NCBI RefSeq assembly: GCF_910589235.1
Contig: NC_060961.1
Location: 3,356,001 to 3,420,000, forward strand
Reading direction: 5' to 3'
DNA: 64,000 nucleotides
Origin: Vespa crabro
Taxonomy: Eukaryota; Arthropoda; Insecta; Hymenoptera; Vespidae
A program made the position numbers and the translations under genes. The notes beneath the pieces are model-generated. The model did no database searches, had not been told where the DNA came from, and saw only the letters and a program-made list of their open reading frames with translations. Shown piece after piece: positions 1 to 11,339 of this stretch; positions within the stretch are counted from its first letter, which is position 1; each line of letters starts with the position of its first letter.

Positions 1-1260
1 GCTCAATTTGGTCGCTCTTTAATATTCGTTACTTCAGCAGTTAGCATTAGACTTCTTCGATATTTCGGGCAATTGTATGAATCTTCTCGTTAACCGAAGA
101 AAGTCCTCATAAGATCGGTCTTCGGCTTCCATGTCCTCGAGCCATTGAGAAACACGGTCACGCGCGGATCCATAATGGCTAGGAGCCAGAAAGTTTCGTC
201 CTCGAAGGGAGAAGAGCCGAGTTCTCGCGGTATCCTTAGGTCGAAGGATACCCAAAGCTGGCAACTATGAATTTATGCAAATCGAGATAAGACTGGCAGA
301 TTTCCGTGACCTCGACTGCACGAGTCTCAGCCATCGGCGTATAGCGCAGCTTGCGAAGTGGCTTACCGTTTGGACTTCGTGCCCTCCGGACTAACTAGAC
401 TAGTCAAACGGTCCGAACTATCCTCGGACTTAACCGACTGTTAAGTTCGACTAGAGTTACTCGCAAGACCGAGCCCGTGTAATCCAACGGATCCTCGGAA
501 ATGCTTCGGCGTAAACGTCTAAGCGTCGGTCCTTGTCCCTGGACGATTCTAAATTCATGACGTCAAATGTAAAGGAACTTACTTATATAGAGTATACAAG
601 TTTTACTCTTATAAAAGTAAAATAGTTTGATTTGACGTGTTTAACGATTACTTACTTGAACTTGCTAGATGACTTTGTAAAAGAATCAAACAAGTGATAT
701 AGATCTAGGCCGAAGGGCATGATAAATGCTTTAATTAGAAACATCCACATTGTCTGGATAAAATCGACGTCGTTCGAAGCAGCCGTAAAGACATGGAAAA
801 AAATAGCTACGTACGCGTACTAGGTAGATACATAGAACACGCAGGTTTTGACATTATCGCGATCGCTACGCGTCCTAAGGGACCTGTCTTGATTTCAAAA
901 TCGTCTTCTTTTTTGTAAACGCGTCGAGCAGATCTAGATAGGTTGTACGCCGACTCATTAATATTCCATGACGGACTTAATTGACGCGATATCAACTAGG
1001 GACCTTGCGGAAAGTCATCGAACGACAGTAGTGTGTCCGCTCTCAGGGAAATAACGAATGCAAGGAATCAATTGTGCTAGCCGAGATAGTCCTCGTCTCT
1101 TCCCGCAAGGTGGGCGCGCGCAACGTAGCTTCGACGTAAAACTAAGAGCTAGGGAGCTCAAAACCGATAAGATCGTTCGCGTGAGTCTACTCGGGGGTAG
1201 TTTGCCCCAAATGGCTAGTCCCATTTCCCTCTTTTATAAGTAGCCACCGTTTCGACGTAT
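1..1260. other. CpG-richer unassigned block
   Basis: This block is visibly richer in G+C and CpG than the AT-rich DNA that follows. It holds several short open frames (for example minus 34-264, whose frame opens right after a TAG that could be part of a splice acceptor), but none resembles a family I recognise and no consistent multi-exon model emerges. Around 360-420 there is an imperfect inverted pair (accgtttgg.ac against gtcaaacggtcc). It could be decayed transposable-element sequence, the last exon of a gene running outside the window, or regulatory DNA. Confidence 0.35.
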
Positions 1261-1927
1261 TTCCGTCGTTGCGACCACATAACGCCCTTTTCTTTTTCAT
1301 CCTTCCTGTCTTTCCACGTTATAAGCTACGTTTTCGTCAATTCCCCCTCCCTCGAAGCTCCAATTACAATGAAAAGCAATGATACACCATGTGACTGTAT
1401 TTATTTCATCTTCTCAAGTATCTTACATTATGTTTGATATCTTACGCGCTTATCATACTTCTTATGTGATAAAATTGATAAGAAAAGTTCATCGATAATC
1501 GACTATATCATACAAATTTGAATGCTCTTCTCGGGCATGCATCACTTGACTTTCTTAAATTCTACGACGATTTAAATACTTCCCCCTTCATAGCGGACTC
1601 AAATTTTATTCGAAAAAATTCTGTAGAATCAAAAAAAAAAAAAAGGAAAAAAAAAAGAAAAAAAAAAGAATAAGACGAAGGGGGAGTGGGATTCGAAAGA
1701 GACGATAGCAACTAGCGACTGGTTTATTAACGCCAAGCCGAGTAGCAAAAGCGGTGGTAGGAGCGAGGCCGAGGGTGGATTTGAGCTGAAAAAATCTGCC
1801 TATTCCTTCGGATTCCGAGCTGTTCGGGGTGTCCTTTTCCCCCTTTCTCTACGGAGGGCCGCGAAGAGGTACTTTTCGGGGCCGTGCGAATCCCAACGAA
1901 CAACCGAGCGAGCGAGTGAGCAAGCAA

Positions 1928-2069
1928 GAGAGAAAGAGAGAGAGAGAGAGAGAAAGAGAAAGAGAGAGGGAAAAAGAGAAACAGAGAGAGAAAGAGAGAG
2001 AGAGAAGGGGGGAAAGAGAGAGATAGAGAGAGAGAGAGAGAGGAAGAGAGGAAGAGCGATAGAGAGAGC
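1928..2069. repeat. (GA)n compound microsatellite
   Basis: An almost pure purine GA/GAAA tract interrupted by a few other bases. Frames through it translate as Arg-Glu or Ser-Leu repeats, which accounts for several spurious ORFs. Confidence 0.9.
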
Positions 2070-2653
2070 TGGCAAGCTGAAATCCTGACGTCCTGACGTG
2101 GCAGTGCGAGAGATCGAGCGCGAGATCGGGCTTACGAGTGCCCGCCGCGCTTCCACTTACACTTGCGCGCTTGGACGCGCTCAGCTAAGCTCAGCACATT
2201 GCTGTATGCCTAGCGGCTTTACCCTCGACAATGTTTTCATATTGTGCCGCGCGCCTGTTTATGGGCACGGGCCGCCTACTTGGCCAGCATTTTGCTCGCT
2301 TTTCTCCGCTTCTTCTCTCTTCTCTTCTCTTTCCTCTTCTTGGCTCAGCTCCTTCTACACCATCCGCGACTGCAATCTCTCTCTCTCTCTCTCTCTCTTC
2401 TTTCCCCTCTTCCTATCTTTCTTTTTTTCCCGATATCTCGCTATCCTTCTTTCTCTCTCATCGTTGCAAGAATCAACGTGTCTCTTGGTTTTCAGCTTTA
2501 CCTTCTTGTTCTCTTACGAGAACGAGCTTAAAAGCGCTGAAGGACTCGCGGGACCTGCCTCCACCGCCTCATCGCTGGAGAACTTGAAAGGAACCTCCAA
2601 GAGAGATACTCGACTCGGCTCGAGTACTTCCCTCGGCTTACCGTTTGTCTCCG

Positions 2654-2655
<2 letters not shown>

Positions 2656-2697
<42 letters not shown>
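2656..2697. repeat. (CT)n microsatellite
   Basis: Pure CT dinucleotide tract; further CT tracts lie at about 2376-2398 and 3108-3158. Confidence 0.9.
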
Positions 2698-2698
<1 letters not shown>

Positions 2699-3102
2699 AT
2701 CTCTCTTTTTTCTCTCTCTTCTTCTCTTGCTCGTTCTCTGTCCTTTCACATGCTCTTCCTCTCCTTCTCTTGGTATATTTTCCTTCTTTTTTTTTTTTTC
2801 GAACCTACCCGAATCCAGGCCCGAGTCTCAACATGGTACAGCTCTTCGCGTTCATACCTGTTCGCACGAGGACGACTTTGGTGTGCCTGTTCAAGTACGT
2901 CGATGGCGCCCGTTTATTTCTTCTGAATGCGATTCGGTCCACCTGTCGTTCTTCTCTTTTTTCATTACTTTTTTTCTCTTTTCTCTTCTTATACTTCGCA
3001 CACCTTCGCGCTTCGCGAAAGAGAAAGGACGGCGAGTGCTTGGAAGAAGTGCGACGAATCGACGCTTCGAAAAAACGTTTTGGCTATTTTCTTTTCTTTT
3101 TA

Positions 3103-3107
<5 letters not shown>

Positions 3108-3150
<43 letters not shown>

Positions 3151-3158
3151 TCTCTCTA
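3108..3158. repeat. (CT)n microsatellite
   Basis: Nearly pure CT tract with one interruption. Confidence 0.9.
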
Positions 3159-5290
3159 TCTTTCTTTCTCGTCGTCCCTAGCTTCAGGCGTAATCGTTAA
3201 CGATAAGATTTCATTACTTTTCTTTTTAACTTCGTCTTTTTTAACTTCAAAGATCTGTCGATTTATTCAATCTTGACAAATTATCTTTATTATTTTATAG
3301 ATAATCATCTTTTATAGAGAACGATTTGACATGGATAAGATCGGATACGTATATGGCAAGAAGCATGAGCTATGTAGTCCATGTGTTAAAATCGTAAGCT
3401 TTGATTTTAAATATCTATGATCATTATTATTCTATCTTAAAAAGGTTTATATGTTTGTAACGTCCACGTAAGACAGGGAGATACCTTATGTCGTGCCTGG
3501 GGATACCATATGGCAATTAAGCTAGAGGGAGATAAGGGATACGGAGCAAATATTTGCAGGGTGACGCCTTTACTTGCGCGCTAGTAGATAGGACTCTTTT
3601 TATGTTATCGACGTTTTCAAATATTGTAATCGTGATAGTTAATATAATTGATGAGAAATAACGTCGATATTACGATGTTACGAAAAGAATCAAATTTTTA
3701 TTTATACTTTCGAAACTACTACGATTCCTTACGTAACATTACCTTCGGCTTGTTTAAACAAGGATAAAAAAAAAAAAAAAAGAGAAAAATGCTGCGGAGA
3801 GAATTGTCGAGATTACAAAGAGTATCAATACGAAAAATATCTCTTTTTAATCGATATATTGTCGTAGTTTATAAAATAACGTCCAATTGTTGCGCTTAAA
3901 AATAGTATGTCGAAATACTCTTTCGTTTTTAGAGACGAATGAAATAACAGTATGTACTCCGGCATGTATTCTTTTGTTCGTGAACATTATTGTACCATCA
4001 TAATTCATAGGGAAATAGTAGGAATCATTTTATCGTTATTACAAATCTCACGGATAGTTTTCTTTTTCTTTTTGAAACATCGATAAAATCAATATTTTGT
4101 AATATTCTAGGATCTATCTTAGAGAAAAAAACATAATTGGATTTATATGTTTATATTATAATTTTCCTGAGAATTGGGGAAGGGTGAATAATCGATTTAA
4201 TTAATAACTCTCTCAAAGAAGTTTCCCTCTTTCTCCCAGTGAACTTCTTTGAATCAACCCTTTCATGATTCTGCTTTTTTTTATATCGTTTTATATTATA
4301 TATATATGTGCGTGTATACATATATATATATATATATTCCTCCTACTTTACATTACGTATATTTCGTATTCTTTCTATAAGCTACATACCTTGAGAAGAA
4401 AAGACGAACGTCCGTTAAAAAGTTCATGGTGGTCAACGAACAGCAGACAAGCCGAAAGTAAAAGAGTCGAGGTGCTTAACTTTAAGCCGGCGCTAATGAG
4501 ATTGAAACACAATGAAAATGTCGTATAACGAGTGGAAGAAGCTTTTGGTCTTTGAATCAAAGTCCGGCTACTTTCCAAAATCTCTGAAAAGCTCCTCGAC
4601 CGGTCGAAGTGCAGCCGTTAGATGCTCGACGGTAAAAATTTTCCGAGAAATTTTTAGTCAGACGAAAAAGATCTCTTGTCTTTTCGTCGATTACATACAC
4701 TATTCAAGAGGATATAAAATTAATGAACTTATTATTATTCTGATCGCAATAATCCAAATCGAGAATTCATTTCTTTTATCTTCTTAAAAGCGAATATAAA
4801 ATCTATTTTAGATTAATTATTGATAAATACGTCATGATATTAATAATGCATCTTATTTCTAATAGATGTGAGCGAATCGATTATATACGATAACTTAGAT
4901 AGGTATATACGAAAGCTATAATATAAGGGAAAATAGAATTTTAAAAAGAATGTTCGTTCGACATTTTTTCATTGAATCCGAATCTTCTTTTAACGATCTT
5001 AAAACGAAAACAAGTGCGTCATGATAAACGTGTGTCGTTAACGTATACGTCGCACTTTCGACGTATTTAGATTCAAAGATACATCACACACACACGCATA
5101 CATACACACACATACACATACACATACACACGCACACACATATATACATACAGACATACTAGATACATAAGCATAGGTAGGTAGTTGTAGACGAAGGAAA
5201 TCGTCGACGAGAGTGATGATTTCGAATCTACCATATGGCAAGGTTCTACGTTGTGCTTATCAAGAGATAAGTCGATGCAATTAAAGCGAC

Positions 5291-5294
5291 TCTT

Positions 5295-5339
<45 letters not shown>

Positions 5340-5344
5340 TTCTC

Positions 5345-5375
<31 letters not shown>

Positions 5376-5406
5376 TTCTCTCTTTCTCTCTCTCTTTCTC
5401 TTTTTC
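5291..5406. repeat. (CT)n / (TTTCTC)n compound repeat
   Basis: About 115 bp of CT with regularly spaced TTTCTCTC units, suggesting a higher-order repeat unit within the dinucleotide tract. Confidence 0.9.
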
Positions 5407-6116
5407 TCGCACACGTAGGCACTGTCTACCTGTCCTTCGCACGTAGGCAACATGTCGAGCTCATTGGGATTTTTAGTCCATGTGGCGGCTCGCTATATAG
5501 CACCTAAGTCTTTTTATCGGACGAAGGTACGCCTTTTAACGAGCGTACGGTAAACCGAGATAGGAGATAGCGGATTTGAATGCTCACCGTGCCATAACTA
5601 TAGTCAAGGCAAATGACGAGAAACGTTGGGAAGAGCTACGTGTGATTCGAGAAAATCCGATGAATTTTTTCTTGCGATAAATCTATCCGCTTTCTACGTT
5701 TCCTTTTTTTTTTCTCTTTTTTTTTTCGTTTCCTTTATTTCCCTCATTCTTTTTTGTTTTTTTTTTTTTTATAGAAAAGATACGACTATTTATTTATCTT
5801 TTTTTTTTTTGTTCAAATTGATCAATCGAGATAGTTTAACAATTTCATTCATCGTTTCCTCAATTACTCTTTTGTTTTTCATTTATAATATCGATACTTA
5901 ATTAAAAGCTACGTATTTTAATGTGTAGATCTTTCACATACTTACGATTTATAATATTTATTATTCAATGTATACATTCTAAATATTTTCGTTTTAATAT
6001 AATTAAAGATGATTTTTTTTTTTTTTAATTATAATTAAAGATGACATTTTCATTATGCCATAACTCCATATAATTTCAATGATTATCTTTATATAAATGA
6101 AAAATTATTTATCTTA

Positions 6117-6122
6117 TTTATT
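6117..6122 (-). terminator. poly(A) signal of ICK gene 1
   Basis: AATAAA on the minus strand, 38 nt beyond the TGA of the upstream coding exon; a good distance for 3'-end formation. Confidence 0.6.
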
Positions 6123-6159
6123 GCCATGATTGCGCGATCAAGAAAGGGTTAATAGTTGA

Positions 6160-6446
6160 TCAGTAAGATTTTCCTTTCTTGCCCAAAATTCGTTCTCTCT
6201 GAGCCATAAGTTCCTCGGCGGTGATAATGACTTGGCATCTATGCGCCTGTGCGTTGCATCTTATGCTTTGACAGCATTCACGATCAACCACACACTGTAA
6301 ACAATAAAATATTAGTCGATACAATTATACTAATTACTAAAAGCAATTTACATGAAATGAATCAGAATCGTTTAGATATATTAGATATATATGTTCTCAT
6401 TTACTCGTATATAATCAGAACTTTATTTATTTATTTAGCTATTTAG

Positions 6447-6488
<42 letters not shown>

Positions 6489-7143
6489 TTCTTTTTATCG
6501 TTATAAAACTGTATTCGTCGATATTTTAAAAAAATGATAGAACGTTTTTTTTATTGACTTTCTACGTAATAACATATAATAACATAAACGAATTTCATTC
6601 GTATCGATGGGAAAATTTGCATATTTAAATGGCGAAAGTCAATATATGATTATCATTGAATACTAAAGTTCTAACCTTATTAAGATGCGCGAATGCGATG
6701 AATTCACACGATTAGAATTTCCAATTTGTGACTTCACTTTGATTATATAGTATATAGAATAAAATATTAATAATATAAGCTAAATAATCAATAATAGGAC
6801 GATTTAATTTAATAAATAGCTAATCGTATATCATTTCTGTTAAAATGTCCTTGTATATGGAAACACGGACTCAAGGTCATTACCGTGAAACGAATTTTAA
6901 CATAAATCGAAATATTTATGTATGTTTTTTTATTTTATTTTTTTTGTTTTCCTAATAAACGAGAAAGAAACGTAAGACTAGAGAGATATCATGTGAAACG
7001 ATCGACAAAGCAGAAAAACAGGCTGTATGTAAATGTGTACTGACGGGGTCACCGTGCCGACCGCAGCGTGAGTTATCGGGAGCAGCCACGATAAGTGTGC
7101 TAGCAAGAAGAGTTACAAAAACGAGCAGCATGAACTTCGACAT
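6160..7143 (-). CDS. ICK gene 1: secreted single-knottin peptide, OCLP1-like
   Basis: A 77-residue secreted peptide from two coding exons: 7143-7045 (33 codons) and 6294-6160 (44 codons plus TGA). The intron is phase 0, donor GTCAGT (unusual C at +3), acceptor TTTACAG. Residues 1-21 form a signal peptide: start MSKF, then a Leu/Val-rich core ending in VAA. The six cysteines, at 27, 34, 40, 41, 46 and 53, follow C-x6-C-x5-CC-x4-C-x6-C, the inhibitor-cystine-knot pattern. After the last cysteine comes a charged 24-residue tail containing EELMAQRERIL, which could form a helix. Family knowledge: insect single-ICK secreted peptides, with honeybee OCLP1 as the named example, share this layout; some such peptides act on ion channels, but no role is shown here. 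It is the most downstream member of a four-gene array on one strand. ATG 7143 is the first ATG after a 5'-UTR splice acceptor. The OCLP1 assignment is less sure than the knottin call. Confidence 0.85.
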
Positions 7144-7830
7144 CTTCGTTGTTTCTTGGAATTCTGTAAGAAAAACATTGTGATCTAATTAATAAATGAT
7201 CATTAGTTTAAAATATATTTTTATTGTGAAATTTTAATTATATTGCCAATGAATAATCGTAATACTGTTTTGGCATTTCTAACTTTAATCTCTTTCACGA
7301 GGAATTTTATTCAAGGTTTTAAAGATCAAAAGTAATATTCGTGAAACACAGAACCGTCACGCACGAACACTCTCATACATATGCTCACTAAAAGAAAAAA
7401 AAAATCACATGCACACACACATAGAAACACAGGCGATGTATATCAACGATTATACAGGTGTGTAGATAAATGAATCATTACTGGTTGCCCTGACTCGTTC
7501 TTGAATAAAGGATCCAGTGACTAAAGACTATACACACTCATGGTCGAGCATGTATGGGCGTTTAATCCACTTTAAAACGTTTATTCTTCGTTACGTAGCT
7601 ATTGGAATAAATAAAGACGATTGTTCGAACACGTATACGTGCGAATGTGTGAAGAGAAAGTATGTCACAACGGCATCTCGAACCTTTCAAAAAATATAAT
7701 GTGAAAGATCTCCTTTAATAAAAATATTCACTTCTTTTTAACGAAACGATCGATATAAATATGTAACAATAATCGACGCAATCCGTGTGATTAAAGAAAT
7801 AGTTTTATATTATTATCACTTGATACTTAC

Positions 7831-7915
7831 AAATGGGCTTATTATTCTCTAACGAAATATAAACTACGCACAGATTCCGTCGCTAAGATATCTTCTCGAG
7901 AGTTCGACCTCGACT
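7831..7915 (-). other. predicted non-coding first exon of ICK gene 1
   Basis: A strong donor (ATTT|GTAAGTAT, exon ending at 7831) lies downstream of a TATA-like element, and the coding exon begins at an acceptor (TTTTTCTTACAG, exon start 7163). This implies a 667-bp 5'-UTR intron, 7830-7164. The 7915 end is only an estimate from the TATA distance. Confidence 0.45.
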
Positions 7916-7940
7916 ACCTTCCTTCGTTCGTTCTGTTCAA

Positions 7941-7950
7941 ACTATATACG
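7941..7950 (-). promoter_or_regulatory. TATA-like element, ICK gene 1
   Basis: CGTATATAGT on the minus strand, about 110 bp upstream of a strong splice donor that would end the first exon. It directly abuts the 24-bp palindrome at 7954-7977. Confidence 0.4.
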
Positions 7951-7953
7951 AAG

Positions 7954-7977
7954 TGTGTATACATATATGTATACACA
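7954..7977. repeat. 24-bp perfect palindrome
   Basis: TGTGTATACATA followed directly by its reverse complement, with no spacer. It is built of alternating purine-pyrimidine bases, so it may be a low-complexity product, but it sits beside the predicted promoter of ICK gene 1. Confidence 0.7.
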
Positions 7978-9054
7978 AAGTATAGAAGTAGGAGAAACGG
8001 TGACTTTATGAATCTCGATGGCTTCTTCGAAACATATATGAGTCATTTACGAGCGAGTTTAGGCTCATGGGTCGTTTCAATGAAAAATGACCCTGTTATC
8101 TTACTTCTGTTATCGTTTCTTAAAACATATTCATAATATAAATTTCATATGTTGTTGCTTTAACAAGTGTTTTTTATTACTTTATAAAACTTGTATCGTA
8201 CATAAAAAATAATAGTTGATAAGTTATTCGTATTTTTTTTTTCTGTTTTTTTTTTTTCTTTTTTTTCTCTTTTTTGTGTATAATTAAATAAAATAAAAAG
8301 GAACGACTAATGTACGCCATTCTTTATTGATCATCGTGCAAGAATGAAAATTTTATTTTTCCTCGAGATTTTATATCGACTGTAAGTCTTCACTTTCTGC
8401 GCCGTACGGTATGAAACGGACAAGTGCCTTTTGACTTTTGCACCGATATTCTATCGAGTGCATATTGCACGCTTCGTACATTCCATTGATCTCTCCACAA
8501 AGCCCTCTTGTTCTTTAATTCGCTTGACAGGAAATAACAGAGGAAGAAATCGAGTCACACACTGTTATTGCTCCTTTATTTCGCAACGGTAGTCGGAGAA
8601 AAGAGAAAGAAATACACAACAATACGATTTTTATCCATCATCGAATATATCGATACCGTTATATTGCGATAATAAGTAAATGTTTTACGTCTTTTTGAGG
8701 AACTTAAGTGATTCTATTTTCCTTTTTTTTTTTTTTTTTTTCTTTTCAATTTAAATAAAATATTCATGATATGCACGTTTTAAAATTAGTATCACGATAA
8801 CAATTTTTTTTTTTTGAATATCTTATCTGTATTATTCTTTTTTATTTAATTTAATTATACTGTAATTTTTAAAGAAAACAAAAGTATGATAATGTATAGA
8901 GTTTTTATTTTCAATAAAATTATCATTTATTTCAAAGATTTTCATTAAGTTATATGATCCTTAATTTCATTGGTGCTCAATATATATTTTAAATATGTCC
9001 AAACCATAATGTTACATTTGATTTTCAGATAATTAAAAAGTATAACACGGGTTG
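7978..9054. other. intergenic DNA between ICK genes 1 and 2
   Basis: AT-rich, with poly-T-rich runs (about 8228-8275 and 8718-8742) and no third-party gene. I found no additional signal-peptide or double-cysteine exon here on either strand. Confidence 0.6.
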
Positions 9055-9060
9055 TTTATT
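9055..9060 (-). terminator. poly(A) signal of ICK gene 2
   Basis: AATAAA on the minus strand, 14 nt beyond the TAA; a very short 3' UTR would result. Confidence 0.55.
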
Positions 9061-9073
9061 GAACGATAATATT

Positions 9074-9455
9074 TTATGTGGTTGGTGGGTATGGTGGTGG
9101 ACCAATAGGTCTGGTATCTGCACCGGGAATTATCAATCCATGTTTTGGAACGCACTTAGCCGCGTAACTTAGACAAATAAGATTACGACAGCAATCGGAA
9201 TAAATTTGACACTGTAAAGGAGAAATACTATTTAATAAATTTGTCTATGAAATTTGATTGTTATCCTTTATTTTGAAACAATTTTCATTTTAATTTTCAA
9301 CAAAAATCGTAAATAGATAAATATCACTATCAAAGCTTTAATTATTATAGCAAACTTACGTATCCAAGCCACGGACTGCATGAAGCTTCTGATTCTTTAG
9401 GCTTAGGCGCAGCAAGAGCTAATGCGAGGAGAGCAAGAAAGATGAATTTTTGCAT
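9074..9455 (-). CDS. ICK gene 2: secreted knottin with proline-rich tail
   Basis: A 77-residue secreted peptide from exons 9455-9360 (32 codons) and 9211-9074 (45 codons plus TAA). The 148-bp intron is phase 0, donor GTAAGT, acceptor CTCCTTTACAG. The signal peptide runs from MQKFIFLALL to about residue 16 (Ala-Ala before APKPKE). A short charged spacer follows, then cysteines at 26, 33, 39, 40, 45 and 52 with the spacing C-x6-C-x5-CC-x4-C-x6-C. The 25-residue tail is rich in Pro and Gly and ends near GPPPYPPTT, unlike any other copy. The start is the first ATG, 20 nt after a poly-T plus TGTAG acceptor at 9475/9476, so the 5' UTR is also split. Same strand and same intron position as its three neighbours, so a paralogue by tandem duplication. 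Function is unknown beyond a stable disulfide knot. Confidence 0.85.
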
Positions 9456-9800
9456 GATTATGCGTTCTTTTTGTCCTACAAAAAAAAAAAAAAAAAAAAA
9501 AACAATATTCAACTTATATATGAATCAAATGTATTATACAAAATGTATTATACAAAATAAGAAAGTTTTTATTCTAAACGTCGAGATGAAATTGTAATGA
9601 TAATAATAAATCGAAATGTATATCGGAAAGAATAATATTTGATAAATAATAATTAATAATAAATAGTTGAAAATAATAAATCGTTAATATACTTGCCGTG
9701 CTAAATATTAAAATAGCAATCCGTGTTAGAAGCACAAGTTACTTATAAATCTTACTTAAGAAGATGATAACTTACTAATTTCTAAGCGGCGATAATCTAG

Positions 9801-9810
9801 TATTTATACG
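9801..9810 (-). promoter_or_regulatory. TATA box candidate, ICK gene 2
   Basis: CGTATAAATA on the minus strand, upstream of the predicted 5'-UTR intron. The first-exon donor is not clear (GTAAGT near 9775 would leave a very short exon). Confidence 0.4.
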
Positions 9811-10609
9811 ATTTCTTGACGTACAAGCTGATAAAAAGAATACGTAATAGAATATCTACCTGCGTATATTTTTTCTATATAGAAAATATCATTTATCTTT
9901 TAACCTTCATTTTAATCGTTGTAAAATCACAATAGTCATACTAATATTTATTTTATTTGTTTAATAATTGTACAACATAATATATATCGAACAATAGAGT
10001 ATATGCATTTTCTATCTGATGAATTGATATGTATAATAAAACAAGTACTTACATGCTAAATTGTTTTTGAAATTTATGTATACGCATACTTGTATACTTA
10101 TGTATATTTCAATATATATACTTAACATTAATAATATATGAGGATGTATCCGTAAATATGTATTTTTAAAATGAGAAAGAATTATAATTAATAACATTCA
10201 TCGAATATCTGATTTATTAATTACTCGTTTTATTATAAAGACTTCATAATAATAAATATATATTAAAACTATTGGATTGAATAATTATAAATTCATTTAT
10301 ATAAATTCCTTTAGAATTATAGATCTATCAAAGAAAGCAAATAGTTAAATAAACCGTATCTCTTATCGTTCTCTTTTTGTCTGAAACGAAAAGGGAATTA
10401 AATTTTTTTATATTAACATTAGAATATTACGCATTATGTTTTATTCATACGTTAATACCATATCGATAAAACCAGAAATCGAAAAGCAAATATTTTTACG
10501 GTGATATCATTCGATCTTGGATTTATCTAAGGTAAAAAAGATTTTATATCGTACTATCGACGAAATTTTCATGGTGAGTAATATGATAAAAAAGAAAAGA
10601 AAATTTGTT

Positions 10610-10615
10610 TTTAAT
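10610..10615 (-). terminator. possible poly(A) signal of ICK gene 3
   Basis: ATTAAA on the minus strand, about 130 nt beyond the TAA. It is the nearest hexamer of this type that I see, in AT-rich DNA where chance matches are common. Confidence 0.3.
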
Positions 10616-10747
10616 AATACATATATATTTTCCAATTAAATAATAAGTCAAATTAAAGAAGTCATTGTATACGATTAATTGATAAAAAATGTATATTTGA
10701 TTGTAAGCCTACGAAATAACGTGGAAATGTCAGTAAGCTCATTGTGA

Positions 10748-11119
10748 TTACTGGTTGCCATCACTGTTAGCGTCAGCCAATGGCCAGTTTCCACCCTTTG
10801 TGCAACGATTAGCCCAAGGGTTGCATATCAACAAACCACAGCACTGGTTACTGTTGGAGCACTGTAAAAATCGAAACGCAAAGCTTATCGATAAAACAGC
10901 TAAAATCATGGGTGGTCGTATAATAGCACATATGTTATACAAAATTTCGTATAGATTTGTTAATTGATTAATTTTTTTTTTTTTTTCAATATATAACTCA
11001 TTATCACAATTTTATTTCACCAATAAAAAGATACTTACAGGCTGGCCTGGTTGTAAACAAGCCATGACACAAGTCAATGTCAAGAGAGCAAAGTAAAGAA
11101 GCAATAAAAGCTTAGCCAT
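10748..11119 (-). CDS. ICK gene 3: secreted knottin peptide
   Basis: A 64-residue secreted peptide from exons 11119-11039 (27 codons) and 10861-10748 (37 codons plus TAA). The 177-bp intron is phase 0, donor GTAAGTAT, acceptor TTTTTACAG. The signal peptide (MAKLLLLLYFALLTLT, ending VMA at residue 20) appears to be cleaved right before the first knot cysteine, so there is no propeptide. Cysteines at 21, 28, 34, 35, 40 and 47 give C-x6-C-x5-CC-x4-C-x6-C; an extra cysteine at 17 lies in the signal peptide. Loops are polar and Asn-rich (CSNSNQCC, CNPWANRC), and the 17-residue tail is Gly/Asn/Asp-rich. The 5' UTR is split: an acceptor (TTTTTTTCAG) gives an exon start at 11149, after a TATA-driven first exon. 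It is the clearest promoter in the array. Confidence 0.85.
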
Positions 11120-11264
11120 TTTATTTTATTTTTTTTTTTTTTTAATTTTCTGAAAAAAAGATATATAACTTTAATTAATTATGAAAATAATGAAATTAAT
11201 TAAAGAATTAGAATTAATTAATTTGTACAAAGTTCTTTAATTACGTCCTAGAATTATATCTCAC

Positions 11265-11305
11265 CTTACAGATTTCACTCGGAAATGTGTCACAAGATTT
11301 CTAAA
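11265..11305 (-). other. predicted non-coding first exon of ICK gene 3
   Basis: The exon ends at a good donor (AAG|GTGAGA at 11265/11264) and the next exon starts at 11149, so the 5'-UTR intron is only 115 bp. The 5' end is estimated at about 30 bp from the TATA box. Confidence 0.5.
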
Positions 11306-11326
11306 CCGTTCTAGCGTTAGCATGAC

Positions 11327-11336
11327 ATATTTATAG
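11327..11336 (-). promoter_or_regulatory. TATA box, ICK gene 3
   Basis: CTATAAATAT on the minus strand, followed by about 70 bp and a GTGAGA donor. Spacing fits a TATA-type RNA polymerase II promoter with a short non-coding first exon. Confidence 0.55.
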
Positions 11337-11339
11337 TGT

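Larger units (their letters stand above)
1261..6116. other. AT-rich intergenic stretch with many microsatellites
   Basis: No gene is supported here. The stretch contains poly-A runs (about 1631-1668 and 3767-3781), long GA and CT tracts, a (TA)n tract near 4316-4336, a CA/TA-rich tract (about 5080-5155) and a poly-T-rich segment (5703-5810). Non-repetitive, more balanced segments lie at about 3455-3600 and 4380-4640. The long frames seen here are Ser/Leu/Phe or Arg/Glu translations of CT/GA repeats and should not be read as proteins. Confidence 0.6.

Noticed and set aside
2098..3276. 392-codon plus-strand frame
   Set aside because: Driven by several CT tracts and T-rich DNA; no ATG at the stated frame start, no domain, and overlapping frames are equally open.
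3440..3610. TGTAACG start followed by balanced sequence, as in an LTR end
   Set aside because: No matching second repeat, primer-binding site or coding remains nearby.
5073..5453. 126-codon minus frame with Arg/Glu/Lys repeats
   Set aside because: GA repeat artefact running into a CA/TA repeat.
10755..10967. 70-codon plus frame opposite the third knottin exon
   Set aside because: Antisense shadow of ICK gene 3; no secretion signal or cysteine pattern.
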